A stretch of DNA of 64,000 nt, from positions 310,001 to 374,000 of the forward strand of contig NZ_JACHGN010000003.1 of the NCBI RefSeq assembly GCF_014202315.1. Direction: 5' to 3'. This stretch comes from Thermocatellispora tengchongensis. GTDB lineage: Bacteria > Actinomycetota > Actinomycetes > Streptosporangiales > Streptosporangiaceae. Below are positions 25,209 through 33,970 of the stretch, in pieces; within the stretch, counting starts at the first letter, position 1, and every line of letters starts with the position of its first letter. The notes beneath the pieces are model-generated. The model was given only the letters and a program-made list of their open reading frames with translations. It ran no database searches and had not been told where the DNA came from. A program made the position numbers and the translations under genes.

Positions 25209-26276
25209 ATGAGGAAATTCGCAACAGGAGCGGTACTCGCCCTGGCCGCGAGCCTTCTCGCCGCCTGCGGCAGCGGCGGTGACACGGCCACCACGGGCGG
25301 CGGCGACGCCGCCGCCAAGCCGGTGCTGGGCGTGGACTACCCCCGCTCCGACACCGACTTCTGGAACTCCTACATCCAGTACGTCCCCAAGTTCGGCGCC
25401 GAGATCGGCGCCGAGCTGAAGACCACCAACTCCCAGAACGACATCGCCAAGCTCACCGCCAACGTGCAGACGCTGACCAGCCAGGGCGTCAAGGGCATGA
25501 TCCTCGCGCCGCAGGACACCGCGGCCGTCGCGCCCACCCTGGCCCAGCTCAACGCCAAGAAGATCCCGGTCGTCATGGTGGACACCCGCCCCGAGCAGGG
25601 CGACGCCTACATGGTGGTGCGCGCCGACAACCGGGCGTACGGCGAGAAGGCGTGCCGCTTCCTGGGCGAGAAGCTCGGCAAGAAGGGCAAGGTCGTCATG
25701 CTCCAGGGCGACCTGGCCTCGATCAACGGCCGCGACCGCACCGAGGCGTTCAACGAGTGCATGAAGGCCAACTACCCGGACATCACGGTGTTCGGCGAGG
25801 CCACCAACTGGGACGGCGCCCTCGCCTCGCAGAAGCTGCAGACGCGGCTGACCGCCAACCCCGACATCAAGGGCATCTACATGCAGTCCAGCTTCGCGCT
25901 GTCGGGCACGCTCCAGGTGCTCAAGCAGCGCGGCCTGCTGGTGCCGCCGAGCGACCCCAAGCACGTGTTCGTCATCTCCAACGACGGCATCCCACAGGAG
26001 CTGAAGGAGATCGAGGCCGGCAACATCGACGCCACCGTGTCGCAGCCGGCCGACCAGTACGCCAAGTACGCCCTGGAGTACGCCAAGGCCGCCATCGAGG
26101 GCAAGACGTTCCAGCCCGGCGCCACCGACCACGACAGCACCATCATCCAGGTACGCCCCGGCCTGCTGGAGGACCAGCTCTCCGCGCCCCTGGTCACCGC
26201 CGACGGCGCGACCTTCGGCGGCGTCCCCAGCGTGAAGTACGACGACAAGTCGCTGTGGGGCAACAACCTCAACTGA
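25209..26276 (+). CDS. sugar ABC transporter substrate-binding lipoprotein
   Basis: A 355-residue periplasmic-binding protein of the type 1 (ribose/LacI-like) fold. The signal peptide ends in the lipobox LLAAC (Cys about 20), followed by a Gly/Ser/Thr linker, so it is anchored on the outer face of the membrane. Landmarks: DFWNSYIQYV, QGVKGMILAPQDTAAVAPTL, VVMVDTRPEQ and QGDLASINGRDRTEAFNECM. It lies 25 bp after the SDR gene and before the ATPase and permease genes. By context it binds L-fucose or a fucoside released by the GH95 enzyme; the ligand is inferred. Confidence 0.9.
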   Translation: MRKFATGAVLALAASLLAACGSGGDTATTGGGDAAAKPVLGVDYPRSDTDFWNSYIQYVPKFGAEIGAELKTTNSQNDIAKLTANVQTLTSQGVKGMILAPQDTAAVAPTLAQLNAKKIPVVMVDTRPEQGDAYMVVRADNRAYGEKACRFLGEKLGKKGKVVMLQGDLASINGRDRTEAFNECMKANYPDITVFGEATNWDGALASQKLQTRLTANPDIKGIYMQSSFALSGTLQVLKQRGLLVPPSDPKHVFVISNDGIPQELKEIEAGNIDATVSQPADQYAKYALEYAKAAIEGKTFQPGATDHDSTIIQVRPGLLEDQLSAPLVTADGATFGGVPSVKYDDKSLWGNNLN

Positions 26277-26315
26277 GCCCGACCTCAGGACCCACTCACT
26301 AGGAGGCGAGGCGGT

Positions 26316-27872
26316 ATGGCGGCCCACGGGGACGCGCCCGCCGCCGCCACCGGCGCGGGACCGGCCCGGAGCGGCCGGCCCGTGGCCGAGGCGGCGCACA
26401 TCACCAAACGGTACGGCGAGACGGTCGCGCTCGACGACGCCGGGATCACCATCATGCCGGGCGAGACCCACGCGCTGGTCGGCCGCAACGGCGCGGGCAA
26501 GTCGACCCTGGTGTCGATCCTCACCGGGCTCCAGGCGCCCGACCGCGGGGAGGTGCGCTTCGGCGGCGAGCCGGCGCCGCGCCTGGCCGACCGGGACGCC
26601 TGGCGGGCCAGGGTCGCCTGCGTCTACCAGAAATCCACGATCATCCCCGAGCTGACCGTCGCGGAGAACCTGTACCTGCACCGGCACGACCTGAACCGGG
26701 CCCGGCTGATCAACTGGGGCCGGCTGCGCCGCAAGGCCGCCGAGCTGCTGGAGACCTGGTCGGTGGACGTGGACGTGCGCAGCCCCGCCGCCGACCTCAG
26801 CGTGGAGCAGCGGCAGTTCGTGGAGATCGCCCGCGCGCTGTCGTTCGGCGCCAGGTTCATCATCCTGGACGAGCCGACCGCGCAGCTCGACGGCGCGGCC
26901 ATCAACCGGCTGTTCGACCGCATCCGGTCCCTCCAGGAGCAGGGCGTCACGTTCCTGTTCATCAGCCACCACCTCCAGGAGATCTACGAGATCTGCGACA
27001 CGGTGACGGTGTTCCGCGACGCCCGGCACATCCTCACCCGGCCGGTGGCCGAGCTGCCCCGCGCCGACCTGGTGGCCGCGATGGCGGGCGAGGCCACCGG
27101 GCTGCAGGAGCCCTCCGGCCGCAAGCCGCCCGCGGCCGAGGCCCCGGTGGTGCTCGACGTACGCGGCCTGACCAGCGGCGACACCTACCGCGACGTCGCC
27201 TTCCAGGTCAGGTCCGGGGAGATCGTGGGCCTGGCCGGGGCGGGCGGAAGCGGCAAGACCGAGGTCGCCGAGACCGTCGTCGGGCTGCGCGCCGCCGACG
27301 CCGGCACCGTCGAGGTGGCCGGCCGCCGCCCCAAGCCGGGCAGCGTCCCGGCCGCGCTGGCGGCCGGGGCCGGGTTCGTCCCGCGCGACCGGCACCACCA
27401 GGGGTTCGTCCCGATGATGTCGATCGCCGACAACGCGACCATGACCATCCAGGACCGCCTCGGCAGCGCCGGGTTCATCAGCAACCGCCGCCGGGACGAG
27501 CTGGCGGAGGAGATGATCGGCAACCTGGCGATCAAGACGCCGGGCCCCGAACTGCCGGTGATGGGCCTGTCCGGCGGCAACCAGCAGAAGGTGGTCATGG
27601 CCCGCGCGCTGGCCAACGACCCCAAGCTGCTGGTGCTGATCACCCCGACCGCCGGGGTGGACGTGAAGTCCAAGGAGTTCCTGCTCGGCAAGGTCGAGGA
27701 GGTCGCCGAGCAGGGCACCGGCGTGGTGATCGCCTCCGACGAGCTGGACGACCTGCGCCTGTGCGACCGGCTGCTGGTGATGTTCCAGGGCCGCATCGTC
27801 GCGGAGATCCCCGCCGGCTGGCACGACCACGAGGTGGTGGCCGCCATGGAAGGAGTCAACCTCAATGCCTGA
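26316..27872 (+). CDS. sugar ABC transporter ATPase, two nucleotide-binding domains (RbsA type)
   Basis: A 518-residue tandem ATPase. Domain 1 (about 20-250) is complete: Walker A GRNGAGKST, signature LSVEQRQFVEIARAL and Walker B FIILDEPTAQLD. Domain 2 (about 270-515) keeps Walker A (GAGGSGKTE) and signature (LSGGNQQKVVMARAL), but its Walker B reads LLVLITPTAGVD: the usual Asp-Glu pair is Ile-Thr. Domain 2 therefore probably binds but does not hydrolyse ATP. It powers import with the neighbouring permease, whose start overlaps this stop by 8 bp. Confidence 0.92.
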   Translation: MAAHGDAPAAATGAGPARSGRPVAEAAHITKRYGETVALDDAGITIMPGETHALVGRNGAGKSTLVSILTGLQAPDRGEVRFGGEPAPRLADRDAWRARVACVYQKSTIIPELTVAENLYLHRHDLNRARLINWGRLRRKAAELLETWSVDVDVRSPAADLSVEQRQFVEIARALSFGARFIILDEPTAQLDGAAINRLFDRIRSLQEQGVTFLFISHHLQEIYEICDTVTVFRDARHILTRPVAELPRADLVAAMAGEATGLQEPSGRKPPAAEAPVVLDVRGLTSGDTYRDVAFQVRSGEIVGLAGAGGSGKTEVAETVVGLRAADAGTVEVAGRRPKPGSVPAALAAGAGFVPRDRHHQGFVPMMSIADNATMTIQDRLGSAGFISNRRRDELAEEMIGNLAIKTPGPELPVMGLSGGNQQKVVMARALANDPKLLVLITPTAGVDVKSKEFLLGKVEEVAEQGTGVVIASDELDDLRLCDRLLVMFQGRIVAEIPAGWHDHEVVAAMEGVNLNA

Positions 27873-28896
27873 GACCAAGACGGCCCTCGCCGCGGCCGCC
27901 GCACCACCCGCGGGGCAGGCCCGGCGCGGCGGCCGGATCAGGCTCGCCCGGCTGCGCGACCTGGCCCTGATCCCGGCCATCGTGGTCATCGCGATCGTCG
28001 GCCAGATCGTCAATCCGATCTTCCTGCAGGGCGACAACCTGATCAACATCCTGCAGACCATGTCGGAGATCTCGCTGCTCGTGCTCGCGCAGACGGTCAT
28101 CCTGGTCACCGGCAAGATGGACCTGTCGCTGGAGTCCACCTTCGGCCTGGCCCCCGGCGTGGCCGCCTGGCTGACCGTCGCCGTCGGCTCCGGCGCCGGG
28201 CTCGGCCTGCTCGACGGCGTGTGGTCGGTGCCGATCACGCTGGCCGTCGGCGCGGTGATCGGCGCGCTGAACGCGCTGTTCATCGTGCGCTTCGGCCTCA
28301 ACGGGTTCATCGTCACCCTGGGCATGCTGATCGTGCTGCGCGGCCTGCTCACCGGCATCTCCGGCGGCCAGACCTTCTTCAACCTCCCGGAGTCGATGCT
28401 CTACCTCGGCACGGCCCTGTGGTTCGGCGTGCCCGTCTCCATCTGGATCAGCCTGATCCTGTTCGCGGGCGGGATCGTGCTGCTGGGCTACACCCGCTTC
28501 GGCCGCGCGCTGTACGCCATCGGCGGCAACGTGGACGCCGCCAAGGCCGCGGGCATCCGCACCGACCGGGTGCTGTGGATCGCCCTGGTCTCGGCCAGCG
28601 TGATCGCCGCGCTCGGCGGCCTGATGCTCTCCGGGCGGCTGGCCTCGGTGGCCGCCGCGCAGGGCGACGGCGCCATCTTCACCGTCTTCGCCGCCGCCGT
28701 CATCGGCGGGGTCAGCCTGAACGGCGGCAAGGGCACGATGTTCGGCGCGTTCACCGGCATCCTGCTCCTCTACATGATCCAGAACGTGCTCACCCTGGCC
28801 GGCGTGCCCGCCCAGTGGATCCAGGCACTCAACGGCGCGATCATCCTGGTCGCCCTGGTCCTGTCCCGCCTGACCGGCGGCAAGGCCCAGGAGTAG
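27865..28896 (+). CDS. sugar ABC transporter permease
   Basis: A 343-residue integral membrane protein of the ribose/autoinducer-2 permease family, with about eight to ten hydrophobic segments. Family landmarks: LVTGKMDLSLESTFGL, FIVRFGLNGFIVTLGMLIVL and the cytoplasmic coupling loop YAIGGNVDAAKAAGI, where the ATPase docks. AAGGAG sits 9 nt before ATG 27865, within the end of the ATPase gene, showing coupled translation. One permease gene only, so the channel is probably a homodimer. It completes the three-part importer. Confidence 0.92.
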   Translation: MPETKTALAAAAAPPAGQARRGGRIRLARLRDLALIPAIVVIAIVGQIVNPIFLQGDNLINILQTMSEISLLVLAQTVILVTGKMDLSLESTFGLAPGVAAWLTVAVGSGAGLGLLDGVWSVPITLAVGAVIGALNALFIVRFGLNGFIVTLGMLIVLRGLLTGISGGQTFFNLPESMLYLGTALWFGVPVSIWISLILFAGGIVLLGYTRFGRALYAIGGNVDAAKAAGIRTDRVLWIALVSASVIAALGGLMLSGRLASVAAAQGDGAIFTVFAAAVIGGVSLNGGKGTMFGAFTGILLLYMIQNVLTLAGVPAQWIQALNGAIILVALVLSRLTGGKAQE

Positions 28897-28961
28897 CCGC
28901 GCGGGACGTCCCGCCCCCTCACTCCCACAGCACCCCTGCAAGCCCGAGCGATGGGAACTTC

Positions 28962-31391
28962 ATGACCGACTATTCCCGCAGAAGCGTGCTCGCGACCGGC
29001 CTCGGCGCGGCGGCCGGCTCCCTGCTTGTCGCCGGCGCCGACCGCGCGCACGCCTCTGCCGCGACCTCCTCCCGCGTCGGCGAGCCCGGCGCCAACCCGC
29101 TGACCCTGTGGTATCCCCGCCCGGCCGCGCAGTGGCTGGAGGCTCTGCCGGTCGGCTGCGGGCGGATGGGCGCGATGGTGTTCGGCGGCGTGGCCACCGA
29201 GCGCCTTCAGCTCAACGAGGACAGCCTCTGGGCGGGCGGCCCGCACAACTACGACAATCCCGAGGCGCTGGCGGCGCTGCCCGAGATCAGGCGGCTGGTC
29301 TGGGAGGAGAAGTGGAAGGCCGCGCAGAACCTGGCCGACCAGAAGTTCATGGGCAAGCCCACCGAGCAGGCGCCCTACCAGGTGCTCGGCGACCTGGCGC
29401 TGACCTTCCCCGGGGCGGGGGAGTTCACCGAGTACCGGCGCGAGCTGGACCTGACCCGGGCCGTCACCACGGTCACGTACCTGATAGGCGGGGTGCGGTA
29501 CACCCGCGAGGTGTTCGCCAGCAAGCCCGACCAGGTGCTCGTGGTGCGGCTGACCGCCGACAAGCCCGGCTCGATCGGGTTCGAGGCGGCGTTCACCAGC
29601 CCGCAGAGCTCCTCGTCCGCGGTCGTGGACGCGCGCACGATCGCGCTGGACGGCATCAGCGGCGAGACCCAGGGCCGCCCCGGCGAGGTGAGGTTCCGGG
29701 CGCTGGCGCGGGCCGAGGCCGAGGGCGGCGCGGTGCGCACCGACGCGGGCAAGCTGATCGTCGAGGGCGCGGACGCGGTCACGCTGCTCATCTCCATGGC
29801 CACCAGCTACCGCAGCTACAAGGACGTGAGCGGCGACGCCGCCGAGGAGGCGATGCGGCACCTCACCCGCGCCACCTCCCGCCCGTACCAGGTGCTGCTG
29901 CGCGAGCACGAGCGCGACTACAAGGAGCTGTTCGGCCGGGTCTCCCTCGACCTGGGCACCACCGACATCGCCAAGCTGCCCACCGACGAGCGCATCGCCC
30001 GCCGTCAGCTCGACGCCGACCCGCAGCTCGCCGCGCTGTACTTCCAGTACGGCCGCTACCTGCTCATCTCCAGCTCCCGGCTGCCCGGCCACGCGGCCAA
30101 CCTCCAGGGCATCTGGAACGACTCGCTCACCCCCGCGTGGGAGTCGAAGTACACCATCAACATCAACTGCGAGATGAACTACTGGCCGGCGGCCAAGACC
30201 AACCTCATCGAGACCTTCGAGCCGCTGTTCGACCTGATCGAGGACCTGGCCGAGTCGGGCGCGCGGACCGCCAAGACCCACTACGGCGCGAGCGGCTGGG
30301 TGGCCCACCACAACACCGACGGCTGGCGCGGCACCGCCCCGGTGGACTTCGCCTTCTACGGCGTGTGGCCCACCGGCGGCGCCTGGCTGTGCCTGACCCT
30401 GTGGGAGCACTACCTCTACACCGGCGACGAGGACGCGCTGCGCAAGCACTTCCCGCTGATCGAGGGCTCGGTGCGGTTCTTCCTGGACACCCTCCAGGTG
30501 GACCCGAAGACCGGCTACCTGGTCACCAACCCTTCGCACTCGCCCGAGGTCGGCCACCACGAGGACGGCGACGAGAACGTCAGCATCTGCGCGGGCCCGA
30601 CCATGGACATGCAGATCCTGCGCGACCTGTTCAGCGCGTTCGAGCAGGCATCGGCCGTGCTGCACCGCGACGAGGAGCTGCGGGAGAAGGCCAGGGCGGC
30701 CAGGGAACGGCTCGCGCCCACCCAGATCGGCCACCTCGGCCAGATCCAGGAGTGGCTGGAGGACTACCGCGGCGACGCCGCGCTGTCGCGCAGCCGGCAC
30801 ATCTCGCACCTTTGGGGCCTGTTCCCCAGCGACCAGATCGACCCCCGGCTCACCCCCGAGCTGGCCGCGGCGGCCCGCCGCACCCTGCAGCTCCGCGGCG
30901 AGGCTGGCGCGGGCTGGTCCCTCGCCTGGAAGATCAACTTCTGGGCGCGGCTGCTGGACGCGGCGGAGGCGTACAAGCGGCTGAGCAACCTGCTCATCCC
31001 GGCGCGCACCGCGCCCAACATGTTCGACCTGCACCCGCCGTTCCAGATCGACGGCAACTTCGGCGGCACCTCCGGCATCACCGAGATGCTGCTGCAGAGC
31101 CACGGCGACCAGATCCACCTGCTCGCGGCGCTGCCCGCGCAGTGGCCCGACGGCGCCTTCAGCGGGCTGCTGGCCCGCGGCGGCTTCGAGGTGGACCTCG
31201 AATGGCGCGGCGGCGACGTGCACCGCGGCGAGATCCGCTCCCGGCTGGGCCGCAAGGTCACGCTGCGCACCCCCGCGCCGGTCACCGTGACCTCCGGCGG
31301 GCGCCCGGTGCCGGTGGAGCGGCCGGAGCCCAACGTGGTCGTCTTCGACACCCGGCCCTCGGGGGCCTACGAGGTGCGGCCGGGCGCCTGA
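28962..31391 (+). CDS. exported GH95 alpha-L-fucosidase
   Basis: An 809-residue protein of glycoside hydrolase family 95. It begins with a twin-arginine signal (SRRSVLATGLGAAAGSLLVA, then ADRAHASA), so it should be exported folded. Landmarks: WLEALPVGCGRMGAMVFGG, NEDSLWAGGPHNY, GIWNDSLTPAWESKYTININ (the NxN pair of the active site), EMNYWPA and FQIDGNFGGTSGITEM with the catalytic Asp region. Family members cleave terminal alpha-1,2-fucose by inversion; some family 95 enzymes act on L-galactosides. It ends the fucose operon and supplies the sugar for the importer. ATG 28962 has a weak GGGAA. Confidence 0.93.
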   Translation: MTDYSRRSVLATGLGAAAGSLLVAGADRAHASAATSSRVGEPGANPLTLWYPRPAAQWLEALPVGCGRMGAMVFGGVATERLQLNEDSLWAGGPHNYDNPEALAALPEIRRLVWEEKWKAAQNLADQKFMGKPTEQAPYQVLGDLALTFPGAGEFTEYRRELDLTRAVTTVTYLIGGVRYTREVFASKPDQVLVVRLTADKPGSIGFEAAFTSPQSSSSAVVDARTIALDGISGETQGRPGEVRFRALARAEAEGGAVRTDAGKLIVEGADAVTLLISMATSYRSYKDVSGDAAEEAMRHLTRATSRPYQVLLREHERDYKELFGRVSLDLGTTDIAKLPTDERIARRQLDADPQLAALYFQYGRYLLISSSRLPGHAANLQGIWNDSLTPAWESKYTININCEMNYWPAAKTNLIETFEPLFDLIEDLAESGARTAKTHYGASGWVAHHNTDGWRGTAPVDFAFYGVWPTGGAWLCLTLWEHYLYTGDEDALRKHFPLIEGSVRFFLDTLQVDPKTGYLVTNPSHSPEVGHHEDGDENVSICAGPTMDMQILRDLFSAFEQASAVLHRDEELREKARAARERLAPTQIGHLGQIQEWLEDYRGDAALSRSRHISHLWGLFPSDQIDPRLTPELAAAARRTLQLRGEAGAGWSLAWKINFWARLLDAAEAYKRLSNLLIPARTAPNMFDLHPPFQIDGNFGGTSGITEMLLQSHGDQIHLLAALPAQWPDGAFSGLLARGGFEVDLEWRGGDVHRGEIRSRLGRKVTLRTPAPVTVTSGGRPVPVERPEPNVVVFDTRPSGAYEVRPGA

Positions 31392-31400
31392 CGCCTAGCC

Positions 31401-31431
31401 GGGCGGCCGGGCCGGCGTGGCCCGGCCGCCC
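31401..31431. terminator. strong hairpin ending the fucosidase operon
   Basis: GGGCGGCCGGGCC (31401-31413) pairs perfectly with GGCCCGGCCGCCC (31419-31431) over a 5-nt loop. It lies 9 bp after the fucosidase stop and directly before the convergent methyltransferase stop, so it can end both. Confidence 0.8.
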
Positions 31432-32232
31432 TCACGGCTTGCGGCCCACCCCCGCGTACACGAACATCTTCTCCCGGTCCACCTCGCGCGCCACCGTGGG
31501 CCGCCACTCGGGCGCGGTGACCAGCCCCGGTTCGACCGGCTCGAACCCGTCGAAGAACGCCAGCACGCCCGCGCGGTCCCTGGCCACCCACGGGGCGCCG
31601 GCGCGGGCCGACAGCGCCACCAGCCGGCCCACCTCCACCGGGCTGAACTCGCTGGTGACGTGGCTGACCACGATGTGGCTGCCCGGGGCCAGCGGCGCGG
31701 CCAGCCGCTCGACCAGCTCCAGCGGGCGCTCCTCCTCCGGGATGAAGTGCAGGATCGCGACCAGCAGCAGCGCCACCGGCTCGCGGAAGTCGATCAGGCG
31801 CTCGACCTCCGGGTGGGCCAGGATCTCCTCCGGCGCCCGCAGGTCGCCCCGGACGAAGGCCGCGTTGCGCCCGTCGGCCAGCAGCGCCTCGCCGTGCGCC
31901 GCCACCACCGGGTCGTGGTCCACGTAGACCACCCGGGCGTCGGGCAGGGTCTCCCGCGCCACCTCGTGCACGTTCTGCTGCGTGGGCAGGCCCGAGCCGA
32001 TGTCCAGGAACTGCCGCACCCCCGACTCGGCCAGGAACCGCACCGCCCGCCCCAGGAACCACCGGTTCTGCCGGGCCATCGCCCGCATCTCGGGCGCCGC
32101 CGCGAACACCTTCTCCGCGGCCTCGCGATCGACCGCGTAGTTGTTCTTGCCGCCGAGCGCGTAGTCGTAGACGCGCGCCGGGTTCGGCACCGTGACATCG
32201 ACGCCGTCGGGGGCCGAGTGCTCGTGGATCAC
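31432..32232 (-). CDS. S-adenosyl methyltransferase, DUF574 type
   Basis: A 266-residue protein of the actinobacterial DUF574 (SAM-dependent methyltransferase) family. Typical blocks: NPARVYDYALGGKNNYAVDR, RQNRWFLGRAVRFLAE, the SAM motif RQFLDIGSGLPTQQNVHEVA, YVDHDPVV and LLVAILHFIPE. Members are numerous in actinomycetes, mostly of unknown substrate, and often linked to developmental operons. The GTG pair at 32235/32232 follows GGAG; I use 32232 for spacing. The open frame extends far upstream through the epoxide hydrolase region but only as a GC-bias artefact. Confidence 0.88.
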   Translation of the reverse strand: MIHEHSAPDGVDVTVPNPARVYDYALGGKNNYAVDREAAEKVFAAAPEMRAMARQNRWFLGRAVRFLAESGVRQFLDIGSGLPTQQNVHEVARETLPDARVVYVDHDPVVAAHGEALLADGRNAAFVRGDLRAPEEILAHPEVERLIDFREPVALLLVAILHFIPEEERPLELVERLAAPLAPGSHIVVSHVTSEFSPVEVGRLVALSARAGAPWVARDRAGVLAFFDGFEPVEPGLVTAPEWRPTVAREVDREKMFVYAGVGRKP

Positions 32233-32292
32233 CACACGCTCCGGGAGGTGCCTGCCGCGCTGGATCAGTGGACCGTTCGCGCGCAGAATACA

Positions 32293-32333
32293 CCGCACGC
32301 CCCGCCGGCGATCATCGGTGACGGGGCGTGCGG
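32293..32333 (-). terminator. hairpin after the epoxide hydrolase gene
   Basis: CCGCACGCCCCG (32293-32304) and CGGGGCGTGCGG (32322-32333) form a perfect 12-bp stem with a 17-nt loop, just downstream of the epoxide hydrolase stop on the minus strand and before the methyltransferase start. Confidence 0.65.
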
Positions 32334-32339
32334 GCGCGG

Positions 32340-33494
32340 TCAGCGCAGCGTGCGGAAGAACGCCCGTACGTCGCCCACCAGCAGGTCCGGCTCCTCCATG
32401 GCCGCGAAGTGGCCGCCCCGGTCGAACTCCGACCAGTGCGTGATCCGGTTCATCCGCTCGGCGAAGGCCCGGACCGGCCCGGCGATCTCGCGGGGGAAGA
32501 CCGCGACCCCGGTCGGCACCGTGCACCGCTCCGGCGCCGTCCACGCGCGGGCGAACTCGTAGTACAGGTCGGCGGAGGTGCCGCCGGTGTTGGTCAGCCA
32601 GTAGAGGGTGACGTTGGCCAGCATCCGATCGCGGTCCACGGCGTCCTCGGGCAGCTCGCGGGAGTCGGTCCACTCCTTGAACTTCTCCACGATCCACGCG
32701 AGCTGCCCCACCGGGGAGTCGGCCAGCGCGTACGACAGCGTCTGCGGGCGGGTGGACTGGACCCGCATGTAGCCGCTCAGCTCGCTCTGGAAGCGCTTCA
32801 GCTCGCCCAGGCGGGCCCTCTCGGCGTCGGTGAGGGCGTCCACCTCGCCGGGGTCGCCGGACGGGAAGGTGAGCAGGAAGTTCAGGTGCACCCCGGCCAC
32901 CTTGTCCGGGGCGAGCACGGCCAGCTCGCGGGAGATGACGGACCCCCAGTCGCCGCCCTGCGCGCCGTACCGGTGATGGCCCAGCCGGTCCATCAGCTCG
33001 GCCCACGCCGCGGCGATCCGGCGCACGTCCCACCCGGTGTCGCAGGTCGGCCCGGACAGGCCGTAGCCGGGGATCGACGGGATCACCAGGTGGAAGGCGT
33101 CGGCCGGGTCGCCGCCGTGCGCGCGGGGATCGGTGAGCGGGCCGATCACGTCCAGGAACTCGAACACCGAGCCCGGCCAGCCGTGGGTGAGGATCAGCGG
33201 CAGCGCGTCCGGCTCGGGGGAGCGGACGTGCAGGAAGTGCACGTTCTGCCCGTCGATCGTGGTCGTGAACTGCGGGTGGCGGTTCAGCTCCGCCTCCTGC
33301 GCCCGCCAGTCGAACCCGTCGCGCCAGTACGCGGCCAGATCCTTCAGATAGGAGACGGGGACGCCCTTGCTCCACGCCCGCCCGGGAAGCTCGGCGGGCC
33401 ACCGGGTGCGGCCGATCCGATCGCGCAGGTCGTCGAGGTCGTCCTGCGGGAAGCGGAGGGTGAACGGCCGGATCTCAGCGCTCTTGGTGTCCAT
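32340..33494 (-). CDS. epoxide hydrolase (EHN, alpha/beta hydrolase)
   Basis: A 384-residue microsomal-type epoxide hydrolase. The EHN lid is N-terminal (about 5-110: [32 protein letters not shown]). The alpha/beta hydrolase fold follows, with oxyanion motif HGWPGS, nucleophile Asp in [11 protein letters not shown] and catalytic His in [14 protein letters not shown]. It hydrolyses epoxides to diols in the cytoplasm; substrate unknown. ATG 33494 is chosen over GTG 33503. A CRP-like palindrome lies 20 bp upstream. It is divergent from the DGPF/ECF pair. Confidence 0.92.
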   Translation of the reverse strand: MDTKSAEIRPFTLRFPQDDLDDLRDRIGRTRWPAELPGRAWSKGVPVSYLKDLAAYWRDGFDWRAQEAELNRHPQFTTTIDGQNVHFLHVRSPEPDALPLILTHGWPGSVFEFLDVIGPLTDPRAHGGDPADAFHLVIPSIPGYGLSGPTCDTGWDVRRIAAAWAELMDRLGHHRYGAQGGDWGSVISRELAVLAPDKVAGVHLNFLLTFPSGDPGEVDALTDAERARLGELKRFQSELSGYMRVQSTRPQTLSYALADSPVGQLAWIVEKFKEWTDSRELPEDAVDRDRMLANVTLYWLTNTGGTSADLYYEFARAWTAPERCTVPTGVAVFPREIAGPVRAFAERMNRITHWSEFDRGGHFAAMEEPDLLVGDVRAFFRTLR

Positions 33495-33513
33495 GACGGC
33501 CACGCTACGCGAA

Positions 33514-33529
33514 TGTGATCGACATCACA
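33514..33529. promoter_or_regulatory. CRP-like palindrome
   Basis: TGTGATCGACATCACA is a perfect 16-bp palindrome matching the CRP/FNR consensus TGTGA-N6-TCACA. It lies between the divergent epoxide hydrolase gene (20 bp from its start) and the DGPF/ECF genes (100 bp from the start). Actinobacterial CRP proteins use the same core. It may repress or activate either side. Confidence 0.6.
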
Positions 33530-33628
33530 CCGGCCGCCTGTCCCCCGGAGCGGGCTTCGCTCGTCCTGTGACCGAGTGACCGGCGGCGGCACGGGCCGCG
33601 ACGCCGGACAGGACGAAGGAGACCGCAC

Positions 33629-33967
33629 ATGAGGTACGCACTGCTGATCAACCTGTTGCCCGAGTCCTACGCCGGCCTCGGCGAGGAGGAGATCGCGGCC
33701 GTCAACGCCGAGTACATCGCGCTGCGCGCGGACGAGCGGGTCATCGGGGGCGAGCAGCTCCAACCGGCCGAAACCGCCACCACCGTGCGCTCCGCCGGCG
33801 GCGAGCTGCTGGTGACCGACGGGCCGTTCGCCGACACCAAGGAGGTGTTCGGCGGGTTCTTCATCGTCGAGGCGGCCGATCTCGACGCCGCCCTGGAGGT
33901 CGCGGCCCGCGTCCCGGCCGTGCGCATGGGCGGGTCGGTGGAGGTGCGCCCGCTGGTGGAGTTCTAG
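33629..33967 (+). CDS. YCII/DGPF-domain protein
   Basis: A 112-residue DGPF-domain protein with the signature VTDGPFADTKEVFGGFFIVE. Such proteins commonly sit beside ECF42-type sigma genes, as here (3 bp before the sigma start). AAGGAG lies 7 nt before ATG 33629. The fold is a YCII-like alpha/beta barrel with a possible catalytic His/Asp, but no activity is established. It may act in sensing or in a reaction induced by the sigma factor. Confidence 0.9.
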   Translation: MRYALLINLLPESYAGLGEEEIAAVNAEYIALRADERVIGGEQLQPAETATTVRSAGGELLVTDGPFADTKEVFGGFFIVEAADLDAALEVAARVPAVRMGGSVEVRPLVEF

Positions 33968-33970
33968 CCC

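Noticed and set aside
24954-28382. An 1142-codon minus-strand open frame opposite the ABC transporter genes.
   Set aside because: It is antisense to well-supported transporter genes and gives a His/Gly/Val-rich translation without motifs. It is a GC-bias shadow.
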